From NCBI GenBank assembly GCA_026120185.1, contig JANUWF010002356.1, forward strand, positions 682,001 through 746,000: a stretch of DNA of 64,000 nt. Direction: 5' to 3'. Shown here in pieces: positions 46,514-59,500 of this stretch. Position numbers and translations under genes: made by a program. Under the pieces are notes generated by a model, which was not told where the DNA came from, did not search any database, and worked only from the letters and a program-made list of their open reading frames with translations. Origin of the DNA: Voacanga thouarsii (lineage: Eukaryota > Streptophyta > Magnoliopsida > Gentianales > Apocynaceae). Numbering within the stretch: the stretch's first letter is position 1; each line of letters begins with the position of its first letter.

Positions 46514-47537
46514 CTCTCAATTGAATATCACAAGCAATTGCAGAAGCCTTTTAATGAACAGAACAGACTTTAATCACAATATGGACTAATGTAACTATCG
46601 AGAAGATATTTGTCTTGCTAGAGATTACAAGGAATCAATTGAATATGTGGACAAGAAGCAAAAGAAAAGAACATAGGATTCCATTCTCCTCCCAGTCAAG
46701 GAACCAAAAGAAGAGGATACCACCAATGTCACAAGTTTAAACTTCTTTGCCACACTAGTTTTTGAACTAGGTGCATGTTAGATAGATTTGCTCAAACAAG
46801 TAGAATACAAGTACCCCTCCTATTCCTGTCGGAATAGAATACACACTAGTTTTTGAACTAGGGATGGTAATTGCCCCATGCATATGGTGGTGGCATGTAA
46901 GATTACAAATTTAATTTTTTATTCTATATTGTACATTTTACTATTTGTATTCTATTCAGACAGGAGTAGGAGGGGTACTTGTAATGGGACATTATCTAAA
47001 GTAGGAATGGTAATTGGAATGGACCGGGTTTATGACTAGAAATTTAAACCTCAATCTTGCCTTTTATAATTTTTTATTCTCAAAAACTATCATTCACTCA
47101 CAAAATATTTTAATCCTATATTGACCTATATATTTTTAAATTTTGTATTCAATTCAAAACAAATTTAAAATAGTTACAATTCAAAAACATCTTAATAATT
47201 CAAAAAACTCATAGTAAAATAATAAAATTTTAAAATACAACTACAAATAATAAATAAAATATAATTGACCATAGGCCCATTTGAATATCCCACTCTATGG
47301 CCCCTAGCTACTAAGAAAAGTAGACGAAATATGGTGTCCAAACCACGAAGGCCTATATGGGCTGTAAAGAAAATTCCTAGCCCAAATTAATGTGTTAAGT
47401 GCATTATTTAGAGTACGAAGGCCCATTAGAGACTCCACCTCCAGGCCGCCGGCCCGAGGCCATTAAGCAAAGTACACACCCGCGTGTCAAAATCAGTGAA
47501 GGCCTGGAGTCTGTCCTCGGAATCGCAGAGGCGCAGA
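46514..47537. other. Spacer between BAP31-like and HISN4 with an inverted repeat
   Basis: Contains the divergent 5' flanks of the two genes. A 37-base inverted repeat occupies 46806-46842 and 46947-46983. A direct repeat, ACACTAGTTTTTGAACTAGG, occurs near 46752 and 46843. 47030-47270 is AT-rich. The last 150 bases are GC-rich and form the HISN4 5' region. Confidence 0.6.
46806..46983. repeat. 37-bp near-perfect inverted repeat with 104-bp spacer
   Basis: The left arm TACAAGTACCCCTCCTATTC… and the right arm (its complement, …GAGGGGTACTTGTA) match at 35 of 37 positions by hand. This could be a small foldback element or the termini of an incomplete MITE. No target duplication was identified. 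Confidence 0.8.
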
Positions 47538-50500
47538 ATGGAGGCGGCTTCTTTTGCTTCTGCCTCTTCGCAGCTTTTAACGGTTAAGTATTCATCTTCC
47601 TCATCGCTCTCCTCGAGCACTGCGGGCTCTCTTTCATTGCAGTTCCTACGCTGTAAGCCTACTTGGGAGCCTCTCAAATGCAGACCTTCAAGAATCTTCT
47701 CTGTCCGCGCCTCAGCTGCTGACGGCGGAGATAATGGCACGCACTTTCTCTCTGTAAATCGTTTGGATGTTTACTGTTTTCTATGGACGTGCAAATATTA
47801 TGTGGCATTACTTGTTTTCCTGTTTCTTTTATTTCATTTTCGGCCTTGCTTGATGTTGCAGCGGTGACTCTGCTCGATTATGGTGCTGGAAATGTTCGGA
47901 GTGTGAGGAATGCAATTCGCTTTCTGGGCTTCGACATAAAAGATGTAAGCTTTTTTTTGTATATGGTGTTGAGAAATTCTCAACTTGGAATGATATCGGT
48001 TTCGTTGCTATGGGAAGGCAAAGACGACAGAGCTTTATATAGTTCATTGGAGGTTTAACTGCATTGCTTTTGCATCGTATGCGAACAATGTAAAAAATTT
48101 TTAGTATCAGAATTGGGCTTACTGCTTATGTGGTATCAAGTAATTGTTTGGCACTCCGTGCATCGCTAGCCCATCTGCTTTTCTCTGTGGGGACTTTTCA
48201 AAATTCTGCTTTGAAGCGGGACTAAAAGAATAAAGAATTTTAAGTGAAATTTAAGAAAAAAAACTTTTGGAGACAAATGGTTCTAACCTAGCCTCTTAGA
48301 ACAGTGATAGTGAAATTCAATCCAATAACGAATATTTTAAAATCAAGCATAAACCTTGGCTTGGGGGATGGTCCAAAATTCAATCTGCTAACGAGTATTT
48401 TAGTTCTAACTTCTTTTTCTAATAAAATTCATAGGTACAAACACCAGAGGACATCCTGAATGCTAGACGTCTTATTTTCCCTGGTGTTGGTGCATTTGCT
48501 GCTGCAATGGATGTGCTAAACCAGAGGGGGTAACGTTTTTTGCAATTTCGTCATAGAAGTTCTTTTTTAGCTTAGAACCCTCGTCCTAGCTATCTTCATC
48601 TAAAGATATTTAACTGTGTTATATGTTGGATTGAAGTAAGTTATTATATTAATCCTTTACTTGACAGCCTCGTCAACAATTTTTATTTACTGGAAAACTC
48701 TGTGTTTACATTAAAGTAAAAGCCTCAATTTGATCCGTAGATTCTGTACAGTTTGAATAAATCCTCCCATCAAAATAACTGCCTTAATTTGATGTCGTAG
48801 AGTATTTATAAAATGAACGATGTTCACAAACTGTGGGGGAAAAAAAATTAAACACTTTCAGATTTACTACTATACAGATCAAATTTGCTCAAAGAACTCA
48901 AAGACAAATTCTTCTGCAGAATGGCTGAGGCACTTTGCTCTTACATTGAGCAAGATCGCCCATTTTTAGGAATTTGTCTTGGACTTCAGCTTCTCTTTGA
49001 GTCAAGTGAGGAAAATGGACCAGGTAAGGTAGCAAAAGTCTTTTATTCTGGGAAAAGTTTCTGGGCATGTTTACCAATAATTGAAATCATTGTCATTCAG
49101 TCGTATTAGTATGTTTCCGTTTATTGACATCATCAGGTATAGATCCTATGAATAGCATTGTGATCAAGAAAGGGATTAAAAAGACAAACTTGCAATCTGC
49201 ATGTTAGAAGATTGTTAAGCTTAATCCTTTCAAAGCAGAGAAAATGAATCACGAAGTTGATCCTATATGGTATGAGATAAATAACAACATTCAGGTAACT
49301 GTGTGAGTAGAGGAGAAGTGGGAGGAACGCCGTAGGTTTGATACTCTGAAAATGAACTGCTTAGGACAGTTCATTCTCTATTTATCAGTTTGATTTCTTT
49401 TAAATCTTATGATTTCTTCTTAGCATTTTGTGAAATTCCATCCCTGATAATTTGCTCTTCTCAGTGTTACTCATCTTCTGGTGCTGCAGACTTTTCCCAC
49501 CCATCTAACATCAGAATTATTCGCTTTTGTGGCGTACATCTTCTCTGATGCATACCTCCTCATGTTTGGGAATAATGTATTGATTACTTTATGCAAGATA
49601 AACTGATAGTTCCTTGTATTTCTTAGTGAAAGGCCTGGGAATGATTCCTGGGGTAGTTGGACGGTTTGACTCATCAAAAGGTCTCAGAGTACCTCATATT
49701 GGCTGGAATGCCCTCCAAGTAACAAAGGACTCTGGGATTTTGGATGATATTGGGAAACAACATGTCTATTTTGTCCATTCCTATCGTGCAGTGCAGGTAT
49801 AGTTTCTCATTTCTTGTTCCATTGCCTGTCACTATTTGATTTTTGTTCCAAGATGTCTTTTATGAACATTTTATTACCATTATTCTTCTAGTCAGATGAT
49901 AACAAAGAATGGATATCATCTACCTGCAATTATGGTGACAATTTCATTGCATCTGTCAGCAAAGGAAATGTTCATGCTGTTCAATTTCACCCAGAGAAAA
50001 GTGGAGGTCTGAGTTCAATTTACATTTCATTTATGATTTTAAAGTCCAAAGAAGAATATAATTCTTAACTTACAGCTTACCCAAATATCTTTGAAAACAG
50101 ATCTCTTCAGAGGGGAATTGATTGTATTCTACCCATTCTGTTTGCTTTTTCTCTTTGCCTTTATAAGAATCAATTTGAGTATCTGTATTTGGTTGCTTTT
50201 TTATATTTCCTTCATTCACATAAATTTGGAATATCCTCCCCATTTTTGTGTCCTTTTGCTTCAGAACTTGCATAACATGTGAAAATTGTTTCCCAGTCAT
50301 AAAAAACCATTTCAGTAAACAGATGTTTTACTTATTTTTCCTATTTCAAACTGTGTTTCCAGATGTTGGTCTTTCTGTATTGAGAAGGTTCTTGTATCCA
50401 AAGGCGCAAAGGTACCATTTTTCCTATAAATTAGTTATAAGTGCTTTTCAAGTTATGTGCCAAGCTATCTAAGAAACTGAAAGCTTCATTTGAAGACAGA

Positions 50501-53500
50501 AGCCAGTTGTAGGGAAGGCGACTAAACTTGCAAAGAGGGTAAGTGTATTATTATTATCAATACTAATTTGGCTTTTTTACATTTGTCTAGTTCTTTCTGT
50601 GTTGATATGCTTATTCTTATGATACTCATGCTCTGTTAAATCCAACTGGCCAGGTTATTGCATGCCTTGATGTGAGGACTAATGATAGCGGTGATCTCGT
50701 TGTGACCAAAGGTGACCAATATGATGTAAGAGAGCGCACAGAAGAGAATGAGGTACAGTATGTAACTTCAAAATAAACTGTTTCTGTTGTTGCTTCACTT
50801 TGGCTTTGACACATCTTTCTATCTTTGACCTCTTAAACTAGGAGATTATTTCCTTAATGGTTTGATGTACAATGTTGTGTCGAGTTCTTTTAGAGAAAAT
50901 ATGTACAGACAAGAATAAGAATGATGCAAAACACACTGGAAAGGTATATCCTTTAAATGGAAATTAATGAACAATTAAGTGCTTTTTATGGCAAGAAGAC
51001 ATGAAATATACTACAAGTGGGGAGAGGTGAACTACCTGTAAGAAGTTCCTAGTTGCTTGAATTGTTGGTAGGAAAAAGAGCTGCCTGTCTTCATAAAAAT
51101 GTTGACCAGCCTTAAGATGGACGATTGAGTCCTTTTTTATTTTTAAATGCCATTGGGAATTTCAAGATCTTGCCTATTTTAAACATGTTAACACCTGAAA
51201 ATATTCATATCAAACAAGTAATCTATTGTCACTAATCCATATGTAGTTTACTTGTTATGAATGCATGCCTTAAATGTTCTTTCTTATTATCTAGGTGAGA
51301 AACCTTGGCAAGCCCGTGGATCTTGCTGCACAGTATTACAGGGATGGAGCTGATGAGGTATTTATGGACCTTTAAAACATTTATTGCTGAATCGATTTTC
51401 TGAATTATATTGATGGATAAACTTCCTTATGGACTTTCAGGTTAGTTTTTTAAACATTACAGGTTTCCGAGACTTCCCTCTAGGTGACTTGCCTATGTTA
51501 CAGGTTTGTAAACTGCTGAGTCACATCCATGGCATTACTACCTACTGCTTTTCTATACACTGGAAGCTGTATGTTTCTATAATTCTAGAATATAGTATTA
51601 CTTGCTGTTACTTTTGTTCCACATTAATGTATCTTATGACTTTGTTCTGGGATGTAGGTATTGAGGTATGCATCAGAGAATGTTTTTGTACCATTGACTG
51701 TTGGTGGGGGCATTCGAGATTTTACTGATGGAAATGGAAGGTATATGGTTACCAATCACCATTCCATTATTATTTACCTTCTTCAGAAAATATTGTGGTG
51801 GGGAGGGGGGGGAGAGAACAAATTTAGACTGTCTTCGATTACTTCATTACTTTACTTTCAACCTCTTTTCTGAGAGATTGCTCCATTTCATAGTTCAACA
51901 TGTTAACTTTGGTGGATACTCACTCTTCAGGTACTATTCTAGTTTGGAAGTCGCTTCAGAATATTTCAGATCAGGTGCAGATAAGGTTTCAATTGGAAGT
52001 GATGCTGTGTATGCTGCAGAAGAATACATTAAAACAGGGGTATGGTGCTTGTGTTATGTGAGAATTCTTTTTATTGGTTTTACAACCTTGTGGATTTTAC
52101 AAATGAATGTTTCTTGCGGATTATTAGGTAAAAGCTGGAAAAAGCAGTTTGGAGCAGATCTCAAGAGTTTATGGAAATCAGGTGAGCTCACTTCTAATAT
52201 GGTTCCTTTTACTCATATGAAAATGTAGTTGTAGCACTTTCTCCATCTCTCCTAATATTTGTATCAATACATTTGAATTCTCAAGTATATGCATATTCTG
52301 CTGCGCTTATCCACCATTGGTGTTGTAGGCTGTGGTCGTAAGCATCGATCCTCGTAGAGTGTACCTGAAGCATCCAAATGAGGTGGAGTTCAAGACCATT
52401 AGAGTGAGAAATCCAGGTAGGAGAGCAGATACTGCAGTTTACCCATTACGTTAATGTGATTTTCCTTGGATCAGTTTCACGGATCTAAATTCATTTTTTG
52501 CTTTCACTGAAAGACTCCTAATTATTAAGTTGGAACATAATCTTGATCGTCTTAATTCTGGCTCAGGTCCCAATGGAGAAGAGTATGCCTGGTATCAATG
52601 CACAGTAAGTATTCGTGCTTTTATTATTTGAATCCAAGGGAAAACTCCAAAAGTGCTTCCTAAAATTATAATCTCCTCAACTTGTAAGGAACCCTCTTTT
52701 TTTTTTTTTTTAAATAATTGGAATTTGGGCAAACATTTAAAACACAAAGCCTTTTCCAGCTGTCACTTTCTGGATACTTTTGACTGTTGGTTGTCTGTAT
52801 AATTATAACATCTTTACCTGCTTCCCCTTCAAATGAACCATCAAGAGTTGCAGAGATCAACATATGTGGGCAGGTGAGATTGGTTGTATTGTACCCCCCA
52901 AAAAAAGGTCTGATTGTTAAATCTGAAACAGCACTGCAGTATATTCCTCTAAACGATATTTTCTACTAGACTGCAATGAGTCGTGAATTAAGCCAACAGC
53001 ATCCTGTAGTAATGTTTTGTCCTGAAAAGTCAGAAATTTTGTGTTTTTACTTTCAAATCAATGGATTAGCATTTGGCATATTGGCTGTTACTTTAGAAAC
53101 GGGAGGGTGAGGGGTCCTCATTATTTACTGTTACAGTTTGCTCATCCGAGCTTGTGACTTTCTGGAACCGTCTGTCTTTTGTGCACTTTAACATTCATTA
53201 TGGTGGTGGCTCTGTACTTTATCTGTTACGCATTAACTTCCATCAATCCGGAAGTGACCTTTTATTGGATTTCTTTAGGTGAATGGTGGTCGTGAAGGTC
53301 GCCCAATTGGAGCATATGAGCTTGCAAAAGCTGTTGAAGAATTAGGAGCTGGGGAAATACTACTGAATTGCATCAACTGTGATGGTAATTTGTGTTACAT
53401 GTTGCATGCATCAAGTCTGTACTTGAAATCCAGGGGCATTGATGCTAAATTTTATAGTTGAATTTGTTAAAGAATTGTTTAGGTAATGTATTACCTTTAA

Positions 53501-53988
53501 CCCAAAGAAAAGTCATTTATGGGTCATTGAGTTAGTCTATGCTAATGCATAACATCTTTGTAGGTCAAGGGAAAGGATTCGATATAGATCTAGTGAAATT
53601 GATCTCTGATGCTGTTAGCATCCCAGTAATTGCAAGTAGTGGTGCTGGATCTGTAGAGCACTTTTCAGAAGTTTTCTCACAGACAAATGCTTCTGCTGCC
53701 CTTGCTGCTGGCATTTTCCACCGAAAAGAGGTATAGTTTACCAAAGATGAAGAGATTCTTCTTCAGCGCCATTTTTTTTTCCGTTTTCCTTTTTCCTTTT
53801 TCTTTCAAACGTCATCCAAGTATCAATTTGAACTGGTTGGTCTGGGAAAATATCTCTGCCTTTCGGCAACAATCAAGAAACTTCAGAACCTTTTCGGTGA
53901 CTGAAAACCATGTAACATTTTGTTGCAGGTACCTATTCAATCTGTTAAAGATCATTTGTTGAAGGCAGGAATAGAAGTTAGAACCTAA
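47538..53988 (+). CDS. HISN4: Imidazole glycerol phosphate synthase hisHF, plastid (HISN4)
   Basis: 19 exons: 47538-47736 (or -47760), 47862-47944, 48435-48529, 48920-49023, 49627-49796, 49892-50006, 50363-50411, 50496-50538, 50654-50752, 51295-51357, 51441-51503, 51658-51740, 51931-52039, 52128-52181, 52329-52416, 52567-52604, 53279-53384, 53564-53730, 53929-53988; about 595-603 residues (Arabidopsis 592). A serine-rich transit peptide precedes the HisH glutaminase ([20 protein letters not shown]; nucleophile in [11 protein letters not shown]; His/Glu in AVQFHPEK), followed by the HisF cyclase barrel ([35 protein letters not shown]). The enzyme uses glutamine and PRFAR to make IGP and AICAR, the fifth step of histidine synthesis, in the chloroplast. 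The exon 1/2 junction is the only ambiguous one. AATAAA lies near 54240. Confidence 0.95.
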
Positions 53989-54432
53989 TTAGTATTGCAA
54001 TTCAGCATTTGCTAGCCCAAGTTTACTCATTTCAATCTTCATTGGATGTGTGGCTCAACATCTATACTCAGTAAAAGTAATGCTCTGTTTTCCAACTTTT
54101 CAAAATGTTTTCTCACCCGTGTCAAAAGTTTCTATCATGTCCTCTTGAAAAACTTGTATTGACAATTTTGTGATATGGCTATCATTTGGAACCTGCAGTT
54201 GTTTGATATATGCCTTTCCCCCTCCAGTTGCATGGAGTAATAAATTATGTGTCTTTTTTAACCGTGGATGGTTGGATTGATTGCTTCGAGGAAGAAAGGA
54301 AGGCTAGCAGGCGAAAAATTCTGAGTTATTCAAAAATCAAAAGCATTACAGCTTATCCATCCGTAAGCTGACTGTGGAAACTAAATACTCTAGACAGAGA
54401 GTGATTTTTCGCCAAGGGGGAGTCATGGATGC

Positions 54433-54918
54433 TCAAGGCACTGCACCACCAACTCCAGTGCCTGCACTATCATCTCTGCCAAGTCCTCCAAGTCTGCCAC
54501 CATTGTTGTCAAGACCAATGCCAGCATTGACTCCAGCTCCAAGTCCACCACCAAGACCAGCATTGACTCCAGCTTGTAAGCCACCATCCGGTCCAGCCCC
54601 AAAACCTAATCTCCCAGCTAGTCCACCCCCAGCGCCGCCACCCAAGCCTCCACTGATACCAAGTGCTCCACCACCAGGACCACGAAGGTCAAAACCACCA
54701 CCAAAGCCGACTCCACCTCCAGCACCAACACTTCCTGTGATGCCTCCTAGTCCTGGCCCCCCTCCTAGTCCCAGTCCCAGTCCTTTTATGTTGCCACCTC
54801 CATCTTGAGCATGGCCGTCATCATCGTAACTCAAGTCTTCATTACTCAACCGTACTCTAGCTGCAGCAGTGCAAGCAAAAGCATAAAAAACCACCAGAAT
54901 AAGAAGCTTAGTCGACAT
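54433..54918 (-). CDS. Secreted glycine-rich protein
   Basis: Single exon, 161 residues. Residues 1-20 (MSTKLLILVVFYAFACTAAA) are a clear signal peptide. A short acidic stretch (NEDLSYDDDGHAQDGG) follows, then a glycine-rich domain of GGG, GLG and GAG repeats to the end. This suits a cell-wall or apoplastic glycine-rich protein. Such low-complexity proteins diverge fast, so a precise orthologue cannot be named. The opposite strand is open as a proline-rich frame only because of the glycine codons. Two in-frame ATGs are not competing; the one at 54918 gives the signal peptide. Confidence 0.75.
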   Translation of the reverse strand: MSTKLLILVVFYAFACTAAARVRLSNEDLSYDDDGHAQDGGGNIKGLGLGLGGGPGLGGITGSVGAGGGVGFGGGFDLRGPGGGALGISGGLGGGAGGGLAGRLGFGAGPDGGLQAGVNAGLGGGLGAGVNAGIGLDNNGGRLGGLGRDDSAGTGVGGAVP

Positions 54919-55651
54919 CTTTAACCTGCAATGGAAGACAAAATAGTGGTCGTGAACTACGATTTAGAAAGTGAGTCTGCAGATGGAGAATTTATGGACA
55001 AATTTCGACTCCGGACGTCAAAACTCTGTAGCTAACGGTTGAGATAAGAGCTACAGAGTTTAATGAATGCATGATTTTCATAGTGGCACCTGAAAATCAT
55101 GCACGTCGGGAAATGGAAGCTATTAAACGATCAAAACCCTCAGCTGTGAGTACCCTGAAAAAGAGACATCGTCTACCAACAAGAAACATGATCCCGATGT
55201 GTAATTTGGTTCGGAAATCATGAGAAACTTTGTCAAAGTTCCTGATTTGAACAAATCCCAGGATGTTGGTGGGCATTTTGTACTCTATTATCAAGGTTTT
55301 TGAAATTCTACGAGAGTTTCCGCCTGTTTAAGTATGAATCCCACTTCCGACAAAACCATCTTCGGTTCTTGAAATTTCTGAAATCCAAACGATTCAGTGA
55401 ATCCCACTTCCGACAAACTTCTTCAATGTGATCCAGGGAGCTACGGAATCAATGATACAACCAAAGTCAACGCAATATCCAATTTGGGCCAGTTGGAAAT
55501 TTTTTTGCAACTTCACTCGTAAACCTCGTCCATGACATAGGCCCAATCAAGAAGTATCACTGATTCCCTGATGGGCCTACCCGATTACCCATATTCTAGA
55601 GAACCAAGAGATATTTTGAGCTAGGCCCAGCTATGAAATATCTCCTGATGG
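54919..55651. other. Spacer between the glycine-rich gene and the small membrane-protein gene
   Basis: The left part is the promoter of the minus-strand glycine-rich gene. 55300-55420 contains a duplicated phrase, GAATCCCACTTCCGACAAA, at about 55337 and 55400. No gene is recognised. Confidence 0.45.
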
Positions 55652-56294
55652 ATGCAACCCGAGACACTATCCATAGTCGTAGAGCAGGCAAGAGAGAAGG
55701 AATCGCAACTGGAATGCAGGATGAGGTGTATCACCTATCCTCCTCCATCCATTTCTTGTATAGTCCTCTATGGCAAGTTCAACCAGCATTTCAATCCAAC
55801 GTCGGTTTGTCACCTTAATAACAGTAGAGTCATCAGGCATCTGCAATGGCGAAACAGAGTAGATGGTTCATTCACCACCAGAACTGCTCCTGCTACTCTT
55901 TTCATAGCTGCCACTTCGCCACCCAATTCTGGAGACCTTTCAGTCCTGTTTCAAACGAGGTAGGTTACCGTTTTCTTCTGCTTTAACCTGCTTTTCTCTC
56001 CCTCATCCTGTCCCTCAGGGCTCTTAGGCTGCAACCTGTCACGTTTTGCTTTGCCATTTGTTGCATTTAAGGTTTTTCTTTTTCCATTTGGTTGACAGTG
56101 CAGTGATGCTCTTTATGTACTGGATTGCCAATTTTGTCGTGCCGGATTTGATCTTGAAAGATCTTCAAAAAGATGAAGCAAATGCAGATACGAGTGATCA
56201 AAATGTATCAGACAATAATGGGCAAGGAAGCACACCTAGGAGAACAGATGGCTCAGGAACTAAAAAGAGGGGCTTTGGCAGTACCAAGCAATGA
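55652..56294 (+). CDS. Small plant protein with one membrane segment, function unknown
   Basis: Two exons are proposed, about 55652-55959 and 56099-56294 (GT-AG, phase 2). The second encodes SAVMLFMYWIANFVVPDLIL, one probable membrane segment, then a polar acidic tail (KDLQKDEANADTSDQN) ending in a basic KKRGFGSTKQ. The upstream part GDLSVLFQT joins in frame. The start is uncertain: 55652 is the first in-frame ATG, 55721 is another, and an additional upstream exon is possible. A second frame (ATG 55846, MAKQSRWFIHHQNC) is also open across the junction but becomes cysteine-rich and stops early. I do not recognise the family. Confidence 0.45.
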
Positions 56295-56570
56295 TAAGAG
56301 ATTGTGATGTGAATGGGAACACAATCTGTTTATCTATCCTGTCCAATGGAGATGATAGTTGAGGTCACTAGTGTAACTATAATGCTTTGAGAAAAGAATC
56401 GTCAAATCAAACTCTGCGCCTGTTGATCACTAATCTTCTTCATTTCACATTCCTTGAGATAATTTTTATGCTACAATTCCAGGAAAAAAAGAATTAAGAA
56501 ATATTTTCCGCTATTCCTTTGGCTAGTTTTTTCACGAATGATTTACAATTGCAAGGAAAAACAGGTATAT
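56295..56570. other. Convergent 3' region between two genes
   Basis: 276 bases shared by the 3' ends of the plus-strand small membrane-protein gene and the minus-strand Rab3GAP gene. The transcripts may overlap here. No other feature seen. Confidence 0.5.
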
Positions 56571-59500
56571 TTAAACAATAGTCCAGTCACTTTCAACAGA
56601 ATTAGCAGCCTTTTCAGTTGCTGATCCATTGCCCGGTTTAGGAGGCTTCTTCGAAAATATTGATGAGAATGGCTGTCGTGTTGGGTTTTCCTCGACATTC
56701 TTCTGTTCTTTTTGAACTGATTTCCCCAATTGCCTATCCTTGCCGCCAAAGATCGAGCTAAGCTTCTTAAATCTGTTTTTGAATTCTCCTGCAGATCTGG
56801 TTTCTTCAGGAGCCATGCTCTTTATAACTTCATCTGGGTTTAATAACATGGTCTCAATAGTTTCATATACCTGGAATACAAAATTGAAGCTGAATCTTAG
56901 TAGATATGCAGTTTCAAAAACACTCATAATTTTGCAACGAACATGTATTTAGCATCTCCAAAAATGAGGCAGCATTAGTTGATCTTGTGCCTAATGAAAA
57001 TGGAAGTGTGTTTCCTTTTACTACTTTGTAGTCCAGGCCTAATTAAAATGCAAGCACATTTCGTTCACTACTATGTAGTCCATTGTTTTCATTTGACCTA
57101 GTCACTTTGGGAATTGCACATGAGAGAGAGTAAAAAGTATTACTACTTCCGTCTCAACAAAATTGACCTACCTATTATTTTGGACTGTCCTAAAAAATTT
57201 AACACTTTCTTTAAAAAGAAAATTTTTACTATACAATTTATTATAAAATAATTAATATACCTCACATATATTATTTTTAAATACTTAAATTTGACATAAA
57301 GTATTGTGGAACCTACATATTTCTTATTTTTATTATCCTATATTATATTATATTATTATAATATTCTAACTTTTATTTTTACATAAAATATCAACGGAGG
57401 GAGTATGTTTCTGCATGCTTTCCCACAGGAGAAGGTGAATAAAAGGTCGTAGGTATCAAAACAGGCAGCCAATCTAGGTAGTTCTCTAGTATTTCGATGT
57501 GCTTCTGAAGACAGAAAAAGAATGTCCTTGCTGTGCCACAAGCAATTTAGACTAAAACTACATTTAGGAACATTTTTTGAATGACCTGAGGAACTGCCCA
57601 TTTTTATCTGCCATCTGATAGCAATAAAATAAAGCAGAAGATGATACAGTCATGCAGAAAAGGTTATTGCAATGTAGGATAATATCCCATAATAGTCAAG
57701 AGTTCAAGGAAACCAATTAAGCCAACTTGCACTTCCTCGTTCAGCTAAACAAACCATACCTGGCACATTTCATCGAGTTTGTCTGTCCAAATGCGACCCT
57801 GACAAGTAGCAACAATATAATTCTTACACTCATAAAAGAGCTTTGACACATCCAAATTTGAGGAGATAATGGGCTCAGCAGCTATAAATCCCGATCCCAG
57901 CTGCAGAATAATGAACTAACCGTTACAAAGATTTGCAGATATACATGGAGCTAATTAATTGAACAGAATCAACTCAGTCAAATGGTTTATCTGCCCTGAA
58001 ATCATCTTATTCAGACCACAAAGGCAAGATACTAAAAGACTACTCTTTTAATGCCCCCCACCCCCTCCTCTCTCTTTTCTCTTGTTGGCAAAGATGAGGA
58101 GGGACGAAATGCAATGCTTAAAACAAGGTATGTCATGACTTACAAGAGAGATAAAGAGCTGTTGAAAAAGCTCAGAAGGTGGGATATCATCCAAGAAATG
58201 TAGGATGCCTTCCCTGAAAAAATCGTAGAATACATGGATAGTCAGAATGCTGTTTGATTGATAACTTAAACTTGTATAAATACAGTTGTATAAAGTACAA
58301 ACTGCAACTTACACGGCTAAGTCCTCATCAAAGAGTGGAGTTTGTTTCATTGCAGGTACTGGTTTTGCTGTTTCCCACAGTTCACGCCAGAGATTACCTG
58401 GATATCCATCAGTGGCCATTTATCAGGTGAAGAAATTTCGAAAGAGTGTTCAGAATTGACGAGATCGGTTTTTTGCTTCCAAAACCAAAATGAAAAGCAC
58501 AACCAAGCCATGATGATGACAGGCAGAAGATGGTCCAAAACAACACCGTTTAAGGAAAGCCTCCCTCAAAACTAAACAAATTAATCAGAACGAGAAAAAA
58601 TCATTGTAGCATAAAGAATATCCAGGATTCACTCCAAAAATGCTGCAAAGAATGGTTTCAAATCTAGGGATTCTTGAAGAGGGGAGGAATGGAATTCAAT
58701 TTTGGAACTTTCTGCCACAATGGAGCTTAAAGCAGATCATACAGTTTATGAACATTGAAATTAGGCAAAGCCTAGCCACCAAAGTACTCATCCAACTCAG
58801 CACAACATTTAGACCAATAAACCTATCAGATGATATTCTTACCCTGTCAACTGAAAGACGAAGTGTAACAAGACAAAGAACTTGGAGGGACCCAATAAAC
58901 TGCCAAGAATGGGAGAATCCCGCAGATCCATGTTCAAATTCATGTATATGCCATCTGCTAACTGATGGTAAAAAGACTCTTGCAGTAATCTACCAGCATT
59001 CCTATACATGTAAAATTAATGTAGAAAACATTATCAGACCAGAGGTAGGGGGTAACAAACAATAACCTTCTTTTCGCATCCTCCTGCTCAGTTGACCCCT
59101 CAAAGATGATGAATCCCCAGCATCAGATGTTTCATCAGCATCACTAAGTGCGTCACTTTCTGACCAATCAGGGGGAGAATGCCATCTTACAAAATCTTCT
59201 AATATGCAACCTGGATTTGCTGCCTAACTCCAAATAAGAGTAATGGCACGTTAATCATGGTCATCGAATTTTTACCGAATTACAAGCTACAAAAGGCCTC
59301 TCAGTGAACTTGAGTGGCAAACCATTTACTAAAGAGTATCACCTTGAAAGCCTGCATGTCAGAGAGGAGTTGAGAACATCCAGCACCAACACTGAGCATA
59401 TTAAAAAAAGGTAGGTTGTCAAAGTATGCATTGAGAACATATAACACGCATTAACTTCTAAGAATAACACAGATAAACATCTTTTTGCTGTTGGATTCTT

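Noticed and set aside
54374..54808. Long proline-rich open frame on the plus strand
   Set aside because: It is the mirror of glycine codons in the minus-strand glycine-rich gene, which has a proper signal peptide and start. The proline frame has none.
58640..59065. 141-codon plus-strand frame
   Set aside because: It lies in an intron of the minus-strand RAB3GAP1 gene, has no recognisable domain and no splice partners.
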